Shown here: piece after piece, positions 37,152 to 44,939 of the stretch
Position numbering within the stretch: the first letter of the stretch is position 1
Layout of the letters: each line of letters begins with the position of its first letter
Assembly: GCF_003201815.1 (NCBI RefSeq)
Contig: NZ_QJKB01000005.1
Span: 248,001-312,000, forward strand
Direction: 5' to 3'
Source of the DNA: Undibacterium pigrum
GTDB lineage: Bacteria > Pseudomonadota > Gammaproteobacteria > Burkholderiales > Burkholderiaceae_D
DNA length: 64,000 bases
The notes under the pieces: model-generated
What the model was told of the DNA's origin: nothing
Databases searched by the model: none
The model's input: only the letters and a program-made list of their open reading frames with translations
Position numbers and translations under genes: made by a program

Positions 37152-37475
37152 TTAACGCAATTTCGGCATATCAGCCTGTTTGCCCTGCAAACCTTCGGCT
37201 TCCAGATTCTTGTCTGCTTCACTATCAACACACACCTGGGTGTCATTGACGGACTTGTTTTTGGACTTGGCAGCAGAGTCTGCCTTGTCTGAAGGCAAGT
37301 TTTTTTCTACCTTTTTTACCAGCACTTCAGCCGCTGGTGCATAGGGGCGGAAGTAGGAAATCAATTGCGCATCCAGGTTGGATACCGCTAAAGGCGCAGC
37401 AGTGGCAGCAGCTACCATTGCCAGCAAGGCTGTGGCAAATGACAGTTTGGACAGCAAGTTCAGTCTCGTTTTCAT
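37152..37475 (-). CDS. Small secreted protein, 107 aa
   Basis: A signal peptide (about 1-27, LSFATALLAMVAAATAA) is followed by an 80-residue Lys/Asp/Ser-rich mature part with one Cys and little hydrophobic content. There is no recognisable family. The upstream region (37476-37797) carries tandem CGGACAC repeats. It is convergent with pcp and has no operon partner. Confidence 0.65.
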   Translation of the reverse strand: MKTRLNLLSKLSFATALLAMVAAATAAPLAVSNLDAQLISYFRPYAPAAEVLVKKVEKNLPSDKADSAAKSKNKSVNDTQVCVDSEADKNLEAEGLQGKQADMPKLR

Positions 37476-37797
37476 TTTTATATCCTTTTGCGACTACAGT
37501 GCAGCTTGGCAGAATGACTTCGGGCAGCAGTTGAATATTAGTCGGGTATCAGTCAGGTGTGAGCCCGCGATGATAACTGCAAATAACGTGCCATAGATGA
37601 AACAAGGGCAAAGTCCATACCTAAGTATGATCTCGCCATGCAAGCTGCTGTAAAACCGACGGCTTGCTGTTTGCTTCTTATCTATTCATTACTTACATAC
37701 TGTCCGCTTTTCTACATCTGACGCGGACACTGCGGACACTCCGGACACATTGTTGGTACAGATAATGCGGGCTTTATTGTACGCCAGTATTGTCATG
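37476..37797. other. 322-bp intergenic region with regulatory-looking repeats
   Basis: No ORF. It contains the tandem CGGACAC block at 37724-37748 and an inverted TGTCCGC at 37701-37707 (listed separately). The rest, to the small secreted gene start at 37475, includes a TCATACTTAGGTATGG-type partial palindrome near 37612-37630 (read on the minus strand). No certain promoter. Confidence 0.5.
37701..37748. promoter_or_regulatory. CGGACAC tandem repeats, likely regulator binding site
   Basis: CGGACAC occurs at 37724-37730, 37733-37739 and 37742-37748, a strict 9-bp period, and its inverse TGTCCGC is at 37701-37707. Such iterated heptads normally mark a multi-subunit regulator site. They lie about 250 bp upstream of the small secreted gene and 50 bp past the stop of the propeller gene. 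Confidence 0.5.
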
Positions 37798-38841
37798 TTA
37801 TTTTGTTACATTGTTGAATTTCATCAGCAAGCCTTTGGGGCCAACTGCCCAGCCACTCTGTGCATTGGCAAAAGCCACGGTATTGAGCGGTGTTTTATCC
37901 AGCACTTGCCAGGTCTTGCCCGCATCGCGGGAAATGCCGGAACCAGCCAGGCCTGCCGTCACATAAGTACTGGCTGCACCGGGTACCGTGGTGATGACAG
38001 ACATGAAGCCCTGCGGTGATACCGGTGCTGGCAGCCAGGTCTTGCCGCCATCTTCAGTGCGGGCGCCGTTCAGGCTATCGAGTTGCGGGAGTTTATAGTC
38101 GCCACCGACGACCATGCCATGCTTTTCATCGAGAAAGGCTGCCGAGAAAGCACCCTTGCTGGCAACCGCAGCGGGTATGGGCAGGTTGGCGACAGTCCAG
38201 CTCATGCCTGCATCGGTACTGGCAAACACGCGGGCCTGCTCAGCACTACCGCTGACCAGCCAGGCATGCTTGCTGCCATAAGTGGCGAGGCAAGTACCGC
38301 TGGCGGCAAAAGCACCTTCATTGGCCAGGGCAGTCAAACCTGCATGGCGGCGTTCTTGCCAGTTCTGCCCACCATCTGTCGTCAGCAAGATCTGGAACTG
38401 GCCATCAACAGCATCGCCAAACAAGATGCCCTGCTTGCCATCCACAAAAGAAATCGCATCCCAGAAACCTGTAGTGGCTTCATTGGTCTTGAGCAGTTTC
38501 CAGGTGTTGCCGCCATCACTGGTTTCATACAGGCGGGACAAGGCACCTGGCCCGGCGCTCATGGCGATGGCGTGCTGGGCATCAAAGCCGTGGATGTCAC
38601 GAAAATCCAGGCCATCTGCGCCAGCTACCTGCATGCTCTGCCAATGTTCGCCATCGATGGTGCGCAAGACCGTCGCTTTTGCACCGCTGGCCCAGGCCAC
38701 CCTGGGGCTGACTACTGACAGGCCGCGCAACTCAACTTCAGTGCCACTGTTTTGTGCTATCCAGGCATCTGCGGCAGATGCTGCAAATGCTGGGTAAGTT
38801 GTGCTGAACAAGACTGCAAAAGCGATGGTAGCGAGTTTCAT
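37798..38841 (-). CDS. Secreted BNR/YCF48-like beta-propeller protein, 347 aa
   Basis: A cleavable signal peptide (about 1-20, ending YPAFA) is present; there is no lipobox, so it is periplasmic or released. Blade signatures recur: TIDGEHW, TSDGGNTW, TTDGGQNW, STDAGMSW, TEDGGKTW, SRDAGKTW. This matches WD40/YVTN/BNR-like photosystem-assembly-factor (YCF48) propellers, which are non-catalytic binding scaffolds. It lies 41 bp downstream of the DUF4407 gene on the same strand, and is probably the last gene of the kinase-regulator-DUF4407 transcript. Confidence 0.82.
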   Translation of the reverse strand: MKLATIAFAVLFSTTYPAFAASAADAWIAQNSGTEVELRGLSVVSPRVAWASGAKATVLRTIDGEHWQSMQVAGADGLDFRDIHGFDAQHAIAMSAGPGALSRLYETSDGGNTWKLLKTNEATTGFWDAISFVDGKQGILFGDAVDGQFQILLTTDGGQNWQERRHAGLTALANEGAFAASGTCLATYGSKHAWLVSGSAEQARVFASTDAGMSWTVANLPIPAAVASKGAFSAAFLDEKHGMVVGGDYKLPQLDSLNGARTEDGGKTWLPAPVSPQGFMSVITTVPGAASTYVTAGLAGSGISRDAGKTWQVLDKTPLNTVAFANAQSGWAVGPKGLLMKFNNVTK

Positions 38842-38882
38842 GTGCAGATGAACCGGAAATAATCGTGCGCTATTAAACCCGT

Positions 38883-40292
38883 TTATTTATTTTCCAGCAA
38901 GCGTAAAAAATTCGCATTCATGGTGTTCAGGGTGTCTTGCAGTAGCGACCGCAAACCGGAGGATGCATTCCCCGGACTGAGCGCAGCCTGCTGTTCCAGT
39001 TGCTGCATGCGCCTGATGGTGGCGAGTGCCGCCGCGCTGATGCCCGCGTCTGCCTGCAGGGCTGCCTGTTCACCCTTGAGTGCAGTCAGTTCACGCAATT
39101 GTTCAATTTCAATATGGGCCTGGCGCACGCGGCTATTGCTCGCTATGCCCAGTTTCAACAGGTATTCATCGGCGTTCAACCTTGCATCAACATCGGTATG
39201 GCTGGTGAACTTGACGATGATGGCGACCAGTTCTATCGTCAAGAACCATAACAGCCACCAGATGAATTGCAGGCGTCTGTGTACATCGTTTTGCAGCATG
39301 TCCCAGGTGGCTGCAAAGTCGGCAGCAAAACCGGCATGCGATGCTGCCTGTATATGCGCAGACTGGATTTTTTCCAGCGCCTGCGCATCTGTCCTGGCCT
39401 TGCTGGCGATGGTATTTGCCTGCTGGCGTTCTTCTGCCAGTTGTGCTTTCTCTGCGATTTTTTCCTTGCGCCAGGTGATCAGCGTCGCATTGATTTCCTG
39501 CTCCTGTCGCTGGCATCTGGCCCTGGCTGCATTGATACGGTTTTGTGCCGCACTGATTTTTTGCTCCAGCAAGACAGCTTCGGCAGGCAGGGCGACTGTC
39601 ATGGCTTTGCGCCAGTTAGCGATCTGGCCATTGCTGCGGCGTTCTTCCGTCTTTGCCTGCTCACGCAAGCTCTGCAATTGCTGGCGCATGTCTGCCATTT
39701 GCGGTGGTTCGCTCAGTAGCTTGTCTTCTGCCTTTTGCAGCTTGTCATCCAGTGCAGCCACATCTTGCTGCAGGGCTGGCAAGCCGGTTGCCTGTTGCGC
39801 ACTTTGCAGATTGTGTATCAGGCGGCTGCGTTCCAGTTCGCCGGTTTTGTAGGTGATCTCAGCCCGATTGCTGTCCACATAAAAAGGGTAGACCATGGTG
39901 ATTGCAGACAATAGCGCCAGCAGGCTGCGCCAGAACAGGCCCATGCTCTTGGCTGCCCAACTGGCATCTGAATTGATAGACATGATCATCTGTCTCTCCA
40001 GACACCACTGGAATACCGCCCACAAACAGCCTGCGACAATGGCACCCGTGCTGCTGACGTTGGCCATGGTCGCCAGCATGTGTGCCATACCATAACCGGC
40101 AAACAGGGCAAAGAAAATCACCAGTGAGCCTATGCCAAAATACTTGTAGCGGCCACGCGCATACAGGTAATTGCCATCGCTGTCCCGGGTATCAAGTACC
40201 TTGAGGCTGACTGCTGCCGACAGGGCCAGCAGGGACTTGGTGGCATGCACTAGTGCATTCATCAAAGACTGACTATTGAAATAGCGCATCAC
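38883..40292 (-). CDS. DUF4407 membrane coiled-coil protein, 469 aa
   Basis: An N-terminal block has about three membrane helices (about 50-75, 82-98 and 120-140). A long periplasmic or cytoplasmic helical coiled-coil follows (about 150-325, e.g. DDKLQKAEDKLLSEPP, MRQQLQSLREQAKTEERR). A further helix (about 340-360, LQFIWWLLWFLTIELVAIIV) and a C-terminal helical tail complete it. This is the DUF4407 layout, unknown function. The start overlaps the response-regulator stop by 4 bp, so it is translationally coupled to the two-component system. Confidence 0.85.
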   Translation of the reverse strand: MMRYFNSQSLMNALVHATKSLLALSAAVSLKVLDTRDSDGNYLYARGRYKYFGIGSLVIFFALFAGYGMAHMLATMANVSSTGAIVAGCLWAVFQWCLERQMIMSINSDASWAAKSMGLFWRSLLALLSAITMVYPFYVDSNRAEITYKTGELERSRLIHNLQSAQQATGLPALQQDVAALDDKLQKAEDKLLSEPPQMADMRQQLQSLREQAKTEERRSNGQIANWRKAMTVALPAEAVLLEQKISAAQNRINAARARCQRQEQEINATLITWRKEKIAEKAQLAEERQQANTIASKARTDAQALEKIQSAHIQAASHAGFAADFAATWDMLQNDVHRRLQFIWWLLWFLTIELVAIIVKFTSHTDVDARLNADEYLLKLGIASNSRVRQAHIEIEQLRELTALKGEQAALQADAGISAAALATIRRMQQLEQQAALSPGNASSGLRSLLQDTLNTMNANFLRLLENK

Positions 40293-41059
40293 ATATTCCT
40301 GAACAAGACCATGAAGGGCTGGCTGACGCTCAGCGTTTCTGGTCTGGTTTTGAGTCTGACCAGGCCCTTGCCACTGTCGTCGCGGCTGATGGAGGCAATC
40401 GCCCGCAAATTGACGATGGTGGAGCGGTGTATCTGCTTGAACATGCTGTTGTCCAGCACTTGCAGCAAATCGCGTATGGGTTTGCGCAGCAGTGATTCAC
40501 CTTCTGCCGTCATGACTACGGTGTATTTGCTGTCAGCCTGGAAGTAGGCAATATCATCAACCATGATGAGCCGCGTCTCAGTGCCCACGCTGGCAGTGAT
40601 CCACACCAGCGGTGCCGGTTTGGGCACATCTGCCGGGCCGCCACTGAGCTGGCGCACCAGGGCGCTGACAGCCTGTAAATCTATCGCACCCGTCAGTGCC
40701 CGCATTTGCAGACGCTTGACAGTGGCCAGCAACCTGTCCTGAGTGATGGGTTTCAACAGGTAGTCAACCGCGCCTTTTTCAAAGGCATCGATGGCGTACT
40801 GGTTATAGGCAGTGACAAACACGATCTGGCTATGCGGGCTGACCTCAGTCATGGCGGCTGCCACTTCCAGGCCGCTTAAACCTGGCATGCGTATATCGAG
40901 AAACACCACATCCGGCTGGTGCGTGGCAATGGCTTCCAGCGCACTGCCGCCATCATCACAGGCAGCAGCAATTTCCAGTTCCGGCCAGGCCAGGCTGAGC
41001 TGCTGCAACAAGGCTTCGCGCAACAGGCTTTCATCTTCAGCAATGACGCATCTAGGCAT
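40289..41059 (-). CDS. LytTR-type response regulator, 256 aa
   Basis: Receiver domain (1-120) with phospho-acceptor D55 (VVFLDIRMPG), DD-type acidic pocket (EDE) and conserved KP (LLKPITQD), then a LytTR DNA-binding domain (about 150-250, VDDIAYFQADSKYTVV and FKQIHRSTIVNLRAI). Members bind tandem 9-10-bp direct repeats. The start is ATG 41059 (MPRCVIAEDE), overlapping the kinase stop by 8 bp; the longer frame from 41182 lies inside the kinase gene. Output genes unknown. Confidence 0.92.
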   Translation of the reverse strand: MPRCVIAEDESLLREALLQQLSLAWPELEIAAACDDGGSALEAIATHQPDVVFLDIRMPGLSGLEVAAAMTEVSPHSQIVFVTAYNQYAIDAFEKGAVDYLLKPITQDRLLATVKRLQMRALTGAIDLQAVSALVRQLSGGPADVPKPAPLVWITASVGTETRLIMVDDIAYFQADSKYTVVMTAEGESLLRKPIRDLLQVLDNSMFKQIHRSTIVNLRAIASISRDDSGKGLVRLKTRPETLSVSQPFMVLFRNM

Positions 41060-42305
41060 GTTGTTCTCCCTTGGCTTTGGTGACAGGGACAGTGATGGTG
41101 GCCGCAACTCCACTGGGGAAATTACCCACCAGCACAAAACCTGCGGCATTGCCATACGCCAGGCGCAGGCGTTCACGCACATTCTTCAAGCCTATGCCAG
41201 TGCCGCCTATCTCCGTGCCCAGGCCATTGCCATCATCGGCCACCGTGACAGCGACATTGCCTTCATGCTGCCTGGCGATGATCCAGATGGTGCCGCCACC
41301 GGTCTTGGGTTCCAGCCCGTGCTTGATGGCGTTTTCCACCAGGGTTTGCAGCATCATGATGGGAAAGGGCAGGGCTTTCAATTCTGCTGGCACCTGTATC
41401 TGTATATTCAGGCGCGCACCCATGCGTATCTTCATGATGTCCAGATAAGCGATAGAGCGTTCCAGTTCTTCGCCTATGGTGGAAGCGGTATCTTCAGTGC
41501 GCGGCAATGAGTGGCGCAGGTAGGTAATCAGGTTGCCCAGCATCTGGTCAGCTGCCGCCGGGTCTGCCCGCGTCAATAATTGCGCACTGGCCAGGGTGTT
41601 GTACAGGAAGTGTGGCTCTACCTGTGCATGCAGCAAATTCAGTTTCGCTACCGTCAGTTCTTTTTCCGTGACAGATTGCGCCGCACTGGCTTTTTCCTTG
41701 CGCCTGCGTTCTGCAATGCGACGGGTAATGGCGCGGGTAATGGCTTCGGCGTTTTCCAGATTGGTGCCATTGTCGACCAGGAACAGGTCTGTCCAGGCCG
41801 GGCGCTCTGGTTCGCAAATCAGGGTAAGGCTGCCTATCCCGTCGCCAGGTGTGATGGTGGCGAGTATCTGGTTACGCTTGATCGTCAAAAAATCCAGCAC
41901 TTTTAATTCGGCGACAAAATTTGCCTGGTAAGGCTCTATGCGTTTGACCTTGGCGCGAATTTGCAGGCTGTCCCTGGCACTCTCGGTATCTTCTGCACCC
42001 GGCAGGTCGCGTATCGCAGCATTCACCAGCTCAAAGGCTTCACTGGCTTCCAGCGGTATTTCTATCTGGCGGCGCTGGCGATTGGACAATGTGGATGCCG
42101 TGACCTTGCTGGCAATCAGCCGCACCCGGAGTACATGAGAAAAAATGATCCCTATGACCAGTCCCATCAGACCCAGCGGCAGGAAGATGAACTCACCCGG
42201 CAGGTGGTTTCTGAATATCCCGTTAGCGATCAGTATGGTGCCGAACAGGATGAGCGTGCCCCAGCCAAAGCTGGCACGGATGATAAACCAGAGAGTCGTG
42301 AACAT
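41052..42305 (-). CDS. LytS/AlgZ-type sensor histidine kinase, 417 aa
   Basis: Two N-terminal membrane helices (about 5-30 and 38-60) with almost no periplasmic loop are followed by a roughly 130-residue cytoplasmic linker. The His_kinase domain carries H232 in the motif EPHFLYNTLAS, the N-box is NAIKHGLEP (N326), and the G-box is DDGNGLG with IGLKNVRERL. It is paired with the LytTR regulator. ATG 42305 has RBS AAGGAAAT; the frame upstream to 42386 is rejected. First gene of the four-gene minus-strand unit. Confidence 0.9.
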   Translation of the reverse strand: MFTTLWFIIRASFGWGTLILFGTILIANGIFRNHLPGEFIFLPLGLMGLVIGIIFSHVLRVRLIASKVTASTLSNRQRRQIEIPLEASEAFELVNAAIRDLPGAEDTESARDSLQIRAKVKRIEPYQANFVAELKVLDFLTIKRNQILATITPGDGIGSLTLICEPERPAWTDLFLVDNGTNLENAEAITRAITRRIAERRRKEKASAAQSVTEKELTVAKLNLLHAQVEPHFLYNTLASAQLLTRADPAAADQMLGNLITYLRHSLPRTEDTASTIGEELERSIAYLDIMKIRMGARLNIQIQVPAELKALPFPIMMLQTLVENAIKHGLEPKTGGGTIWIIARQHEGNVAVTVADDGNGLGTEIGGTGIGLKNVRERLRLAYGNAAGFVLVGNFPSGVAATITVPVTKAKGEQHA

Positions 42306-42461
42306 GCTTATTTCCTTCTTATTTGCAATTGCTGCCAAGAATAATTGCCCGCGCCCCTTTCGTCTCGCATTTTCCGACGAAAGCAAAAAAAATCTGATGA
42401 ATTCAGGAAATAGAGGGGCAAAGCCTGCCAGGGTCTTTCCAAAAGCAAGTTAAAAAATGGC

Positions 42462-42490
42462 TTGCATTGTTACTGTGTGGCGCATAGTAT
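42462..42490 (+). promoter_or_regulatory. Sigma-70-type promoter of the PadR gene
   Basis: -35 TTGCAT (42462-42467), 17-bp spacer, -10 TAGTAT (42485-42490). The expected start point falls in the palindrome at 42491-42513. Confidence 0.6.
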
Positions 42491-42513
42491 TATGCTGTGT
42501 ACGGCACAGTATA
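42491..42513. promoter_or_regulatory. Palindromic operator, probable PadR autoregulation site
   Basis: TAT-G-CTGTG-TACGG-CACAG-T-ATA: CTGTG/CACAG with outer TAT/ATA arms, covering the predicted transcription start and ending 22 bp before the PadR ATG. PadR proteins typically bind such a site and repress themselves. Confidence 0.65.
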
Positions 42514-42535
42514 GATAAAAAAAGGAAACAAAAAC

Positions 42536-42871
42536 ATGTCAGAAGAGCGGCTGGACAAAATGCGTCTGGAATTGCGGCGCGGGGCGCTGGTGCTGGCTGT
42601 GCTGGGTTCATTGCGGCAGGCGCAGTATGGCTATTCCCTGCGCAAAGCCTTGCTCGACCATGGGCTGGATATCGACGAGGGCACTTTGTATCCCCTGGTC
42701 AGGCGTCTGGCTGACCAGGGTTTGCTCGACAGTGAATGGCAGCAGGGTGAGGGACGCGAAAGGCGCTATTACATCCTGTCGCAAGAAGGTGTGGAATTAC
42801 TCGAAAAACTCACGCAGGAATGGCAAGCCTTGAATGGCACGCTGGCGACTATTTTGGAGACTGGACGATGA
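42536..42871 (+). CDS. PadR-family transcriptional repressor, 111 aa
   Basis: Small winged-helix protein: RRGALVLAVLGSLRQAQYGYSLRK, then DEGTLYPLVRRLADQGLLDSEW and REQRRYYILSQEG-like segment (GRERRYYILSQEG) are the PadR signature. RBS AAAGGAAAC precedes ATG. Its stop overlaps the following HAAS gene by ATGA (42868-42871). Conserved PadR-HAAS pairs usually serve as a regulator plus a membrane signalling partner. Confidence 0.92.
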   Translation: MSEERLDKMRLELRRGALVLAVLGSLRQAQYGYSLRKALLDHGLDIDEGTLYPLVRRLADQGLLDSEWQQGEGRERRYYILSQEGVELLEKLTQEWQALNGTLATILETGR

Positions 42872-43842
42872 ATCTGCTGCAAAAATATATACATGCGGTC
42901 AAACAGGAATTGCCGCTGGCGCAAAGAGAAGACATAGGTCGTGAATTGCAGGCCAATATCCTTGATCAACTCGATGCTATTCAAGAGCAAACCGGCAGGG
43001 AAGCCAGCCAGGATGAAATCGCAACCGTGCTGGAAAAACATGGTCACCCGTCCCAGGTAGCGGCGCGTTACATACCCGTCACCCCGCTGGTCAGCAGTGA
43101 TCTGATGCCAGTCTACAAGCTGGTCATGAGCTATGCCCTGGGTATCACCCTGCTATTGCAGATACTGAAAAGTGCCGTCGTGTATTTGCAGGTCGGGCAT
43201 TACAATACATGGCAGGTAGTGATGCAGATACTGGCTGGCTTTGTAGAGAAGGGCGCACTGGTATTCACCTCGATAACCGTGGTGTTTTATCTGACTGCCA
43301 AAAGCGGCATGTTGCCCGACTGGGCCAGCAACAAGGGCTGGCGCGTGCAAGACTTGCCTGAACAGGAATATGACTGGCAAAAAATACGCGGCAGCGACAT
43401 CATCACCGACTTGTCTGGCTGTGGTTTTATCCTGCTGCTGATCTGGCATAAATTCTGGATGTCAGCCGCGGCCCTGCAACAGTTACGTGTGGATTTTTCA
43501 CCTGCCATCGCAGCTTACCTGCCCTGGATGACGGTGCTGCTGCTCGCCTCAGTGGCATTTTACATCTGGTGTGCCAGTCAGCCGTTTTGGACGAGGCTGA
43601 AACTGCAACTGAATATTCTGCAAAACTGCCTGTATGTGATCCTGTTCTTTATCTTCAGCCAGCTTGATGCTCTCATGGTTGATACGGGCGCGTCCACGAT
43701 ATTTGGTTTGCAACACCTTGATAAGGGCATACGCATAGGCTGCCTGGGTTATGCGATCTATCTTGTGTATGAAATCTGGCGCGATGCGTGGCGCTACAAG
43801 CTGCTTAGCCAGCAACAGGCAACAAGGAAAATGCCAGCCTGA
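42868..43842 (+). CDS. HAAS domain membrane protein, 324 aa
   Basis: An N-terminal helical HAAS-type domain (about 1-70: YIHAVKQELPLAQREDIGRE, then EIATVLEKHGHPSQVAARYIP) is followed by a membrane part with about six helices. The start is ATG 42868, overlapping the PadR stop; the frame from 42820 is inside PadR. HAAS domains are thought to help regulate associated membrane or permease domains; function unknown. REP element 28 bp downstream. Confidence 0.82.
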   Translation: MNLLQKYIHAVKQELPLAQREDIGRELQANILDQLDAIQEQTGREASQDEIATVLEKHGHPSQVAARYIPVTPLVSSDLMPVYKLVMSYALGITLLLQILKSAVVYLQVGHYNTWQVVMQILAGFVEKGALVFTSITVVFYLTAKSGMLPDWASNKGWRVQDLPEQEYDWQKIRGSDIITDLSGCGFILLLIWHKFWMSAAALQQLRVDFSPAIAAYLPWMTVLLLASVAFYIWCASQPFWTRLKLQLNILQNCLYVILFFIFSQLDALMVDTGASTIFGLQHLDKGIRIGCLGYAIYLVYEIWRDAWRYKLLSQQQATRKMPA

Positions 43843-43870
43843 GTAAAACCTGGCGCTATAACTTGCAGTT

Positions 43871-43954
43871 GTAGGAGCGGCTTCAGCCGCGAACATTTTG
43901 CCCATGTCAGCCATTTCTATGGATACGGACATTCGCGGCTAAAGCCGCTCCTAC
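43871..43954. repeat. REP-type paired repeat, copy 1
   Basis: GTAGGAGCGGCTTCAGCCGC-type arm (43871-43893) and its inverse (43932-43954), each itself a hairpin, separated by 38 bp. It belongs to the same family as 51737-51829 and 63201-63266. Confidence 0.85.
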
Positions 43955-44080
43955 GGGATTTTTCATTGAAAATATGCTATCTTTATCGCGTTACGCCGGA
44001 CCCATATCTAGCCCGGCACCAAAGAACTCATTTCATTGCTGAAATGAGATGCCCAAACTCTGAAAAAAGCAAGGCAGCAT

Positions 44081-44767
44081 ATGGATGTCAAACTCAATTT
44101 CATCAACAGATCCAGTGATACGAATAATTCCAGTGTGGTGATTTTTCAAAAAAATGTAGCTACCAGTTTTGATGAGCTGGCGATCGCCTGGAAGGTCATT
44201 GAAAAGACTGGTTCCGGGGACAGTCATGCCTTTCATTTTCCGGTATTTTCTTTTATTGGTGCCAGTGATTCCTGGGGCAATCATACGCCCTTGCAGCCAG
44301 TGCAAAACGGCGCAGTATTGCAGATGGAATTGACCAACTCAGGCGCGCAATTATTGCCAGTGGCCAGCGTGGATAATGCGGTCCAGATGGACTTTGCTGT
44401 CACTGCCAATCAGCAAGAGGTCAGTATTCCTGACTTTGCTGCAAGTGCGGAACAGCTGCAAGTCGCCAATGCCCTGCCACAAGGTGCGCTCAATGTGTCT
44501 GTCTACAAAGACGGTACTTTGCTGGCGGCTAAAACTTCAGTGGTTCCAGGGGAAAAAGCAGTGTTTGAATTCAAGCCTACTATCTGGGTAGGCGTGGCCA
44601 GCGAGGTCGAACAGGGCCAGGTCATGAATTCAGCCATTATTTCCAGCATCAATACTGAATTATCCTTGCTGGGCATTGCCAGCGCAGATATTGTCATGAC
44701 TGGTGGCGGCCCAGGCAAAGATGCGCCACCCCTGGTTTTTACATTGGAAAATATTGTGCCGGCTTGA
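44081..44767 (+). CDS. Conserved protein of unknown function, 228 aa
   Basis: It opens with FINRSSDTNNSSVVIFQKNVAT and continues FDELAIAWKVIE, and closes with the highly conserved-looking INTELSLLGIASADIVMTGGG. I recognise this as a family spread among proteobacteria and actinobacteria, sometimes misnamed aromatic-ring dioxygenase LigA, but its function is unknown. Mostly beta-strand; no signal peptide or membrane helix. It is alone, with a REP element upstream and a MITE-like element downstream. Confidence 0.75.
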   Translation: MDVKLNFINRSSDTNNSSVVIFQKNVATSFDELAIAWKVIEKTGSGDSHAFHFPVFSFIGASDSWGNHTPLQPVQNGAVLQMELTNSGAQLLPVASVDNAVQMDFAVTANQQEVSIPDFAASAEQLQVANALPQGALNVSVYKDGTLLAAKTSVVPGEKAVFEFKPTIWVGVASEVEQGQVMNSAIISSINTELSLLGIASADIVMTGGGPGKDAPPLVFTLENIVPA

Positions 44768-44804
44768 GCTGGTGTGGCTATGGCTCGCAAGGGCAAGCTC
44801 TTCG

Positions 44805-44939
44805 AACCTGTTTACGATCTGTAGCGAGCGTCAGCGGGTTGAAGAGCAGCGCAAAAAGCGGAATGTACTCTAGTACATGAGCATTTTGAGGAGCGCATGA
44901 GGCCCGATCACGCTCGCGCAGTAAGATCGTAAATAGGTT
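44805..44939. mobile_element. MITE-like element with 16-bp terminal inverted repeats
   Basis: AACCTGTTTACGATCT (44805-44820) and its inverse (44924-44939) match with one mismatch. The 103-bp interior contains a CGGAATGTACTCTAGTACATGAGC hairpin-like core and no ORF. Interior words (GTACTCTAGTACATGAGCATTTTGAG split across 44865-44890) resemble dispersed elements I know from other Burkholderiales. The right end forms the stop codon of the next gene (TAA at 44939-44941, minus strand). Confidence 0.6.

Noticed and set aside
43871..43954. CRISPR-like repeat
   Set aside because: Only one inverted pair with a unique spacer; the same pair recurs alone at two other places, which is REP, not a CRISPR array. 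No cas genes are present.
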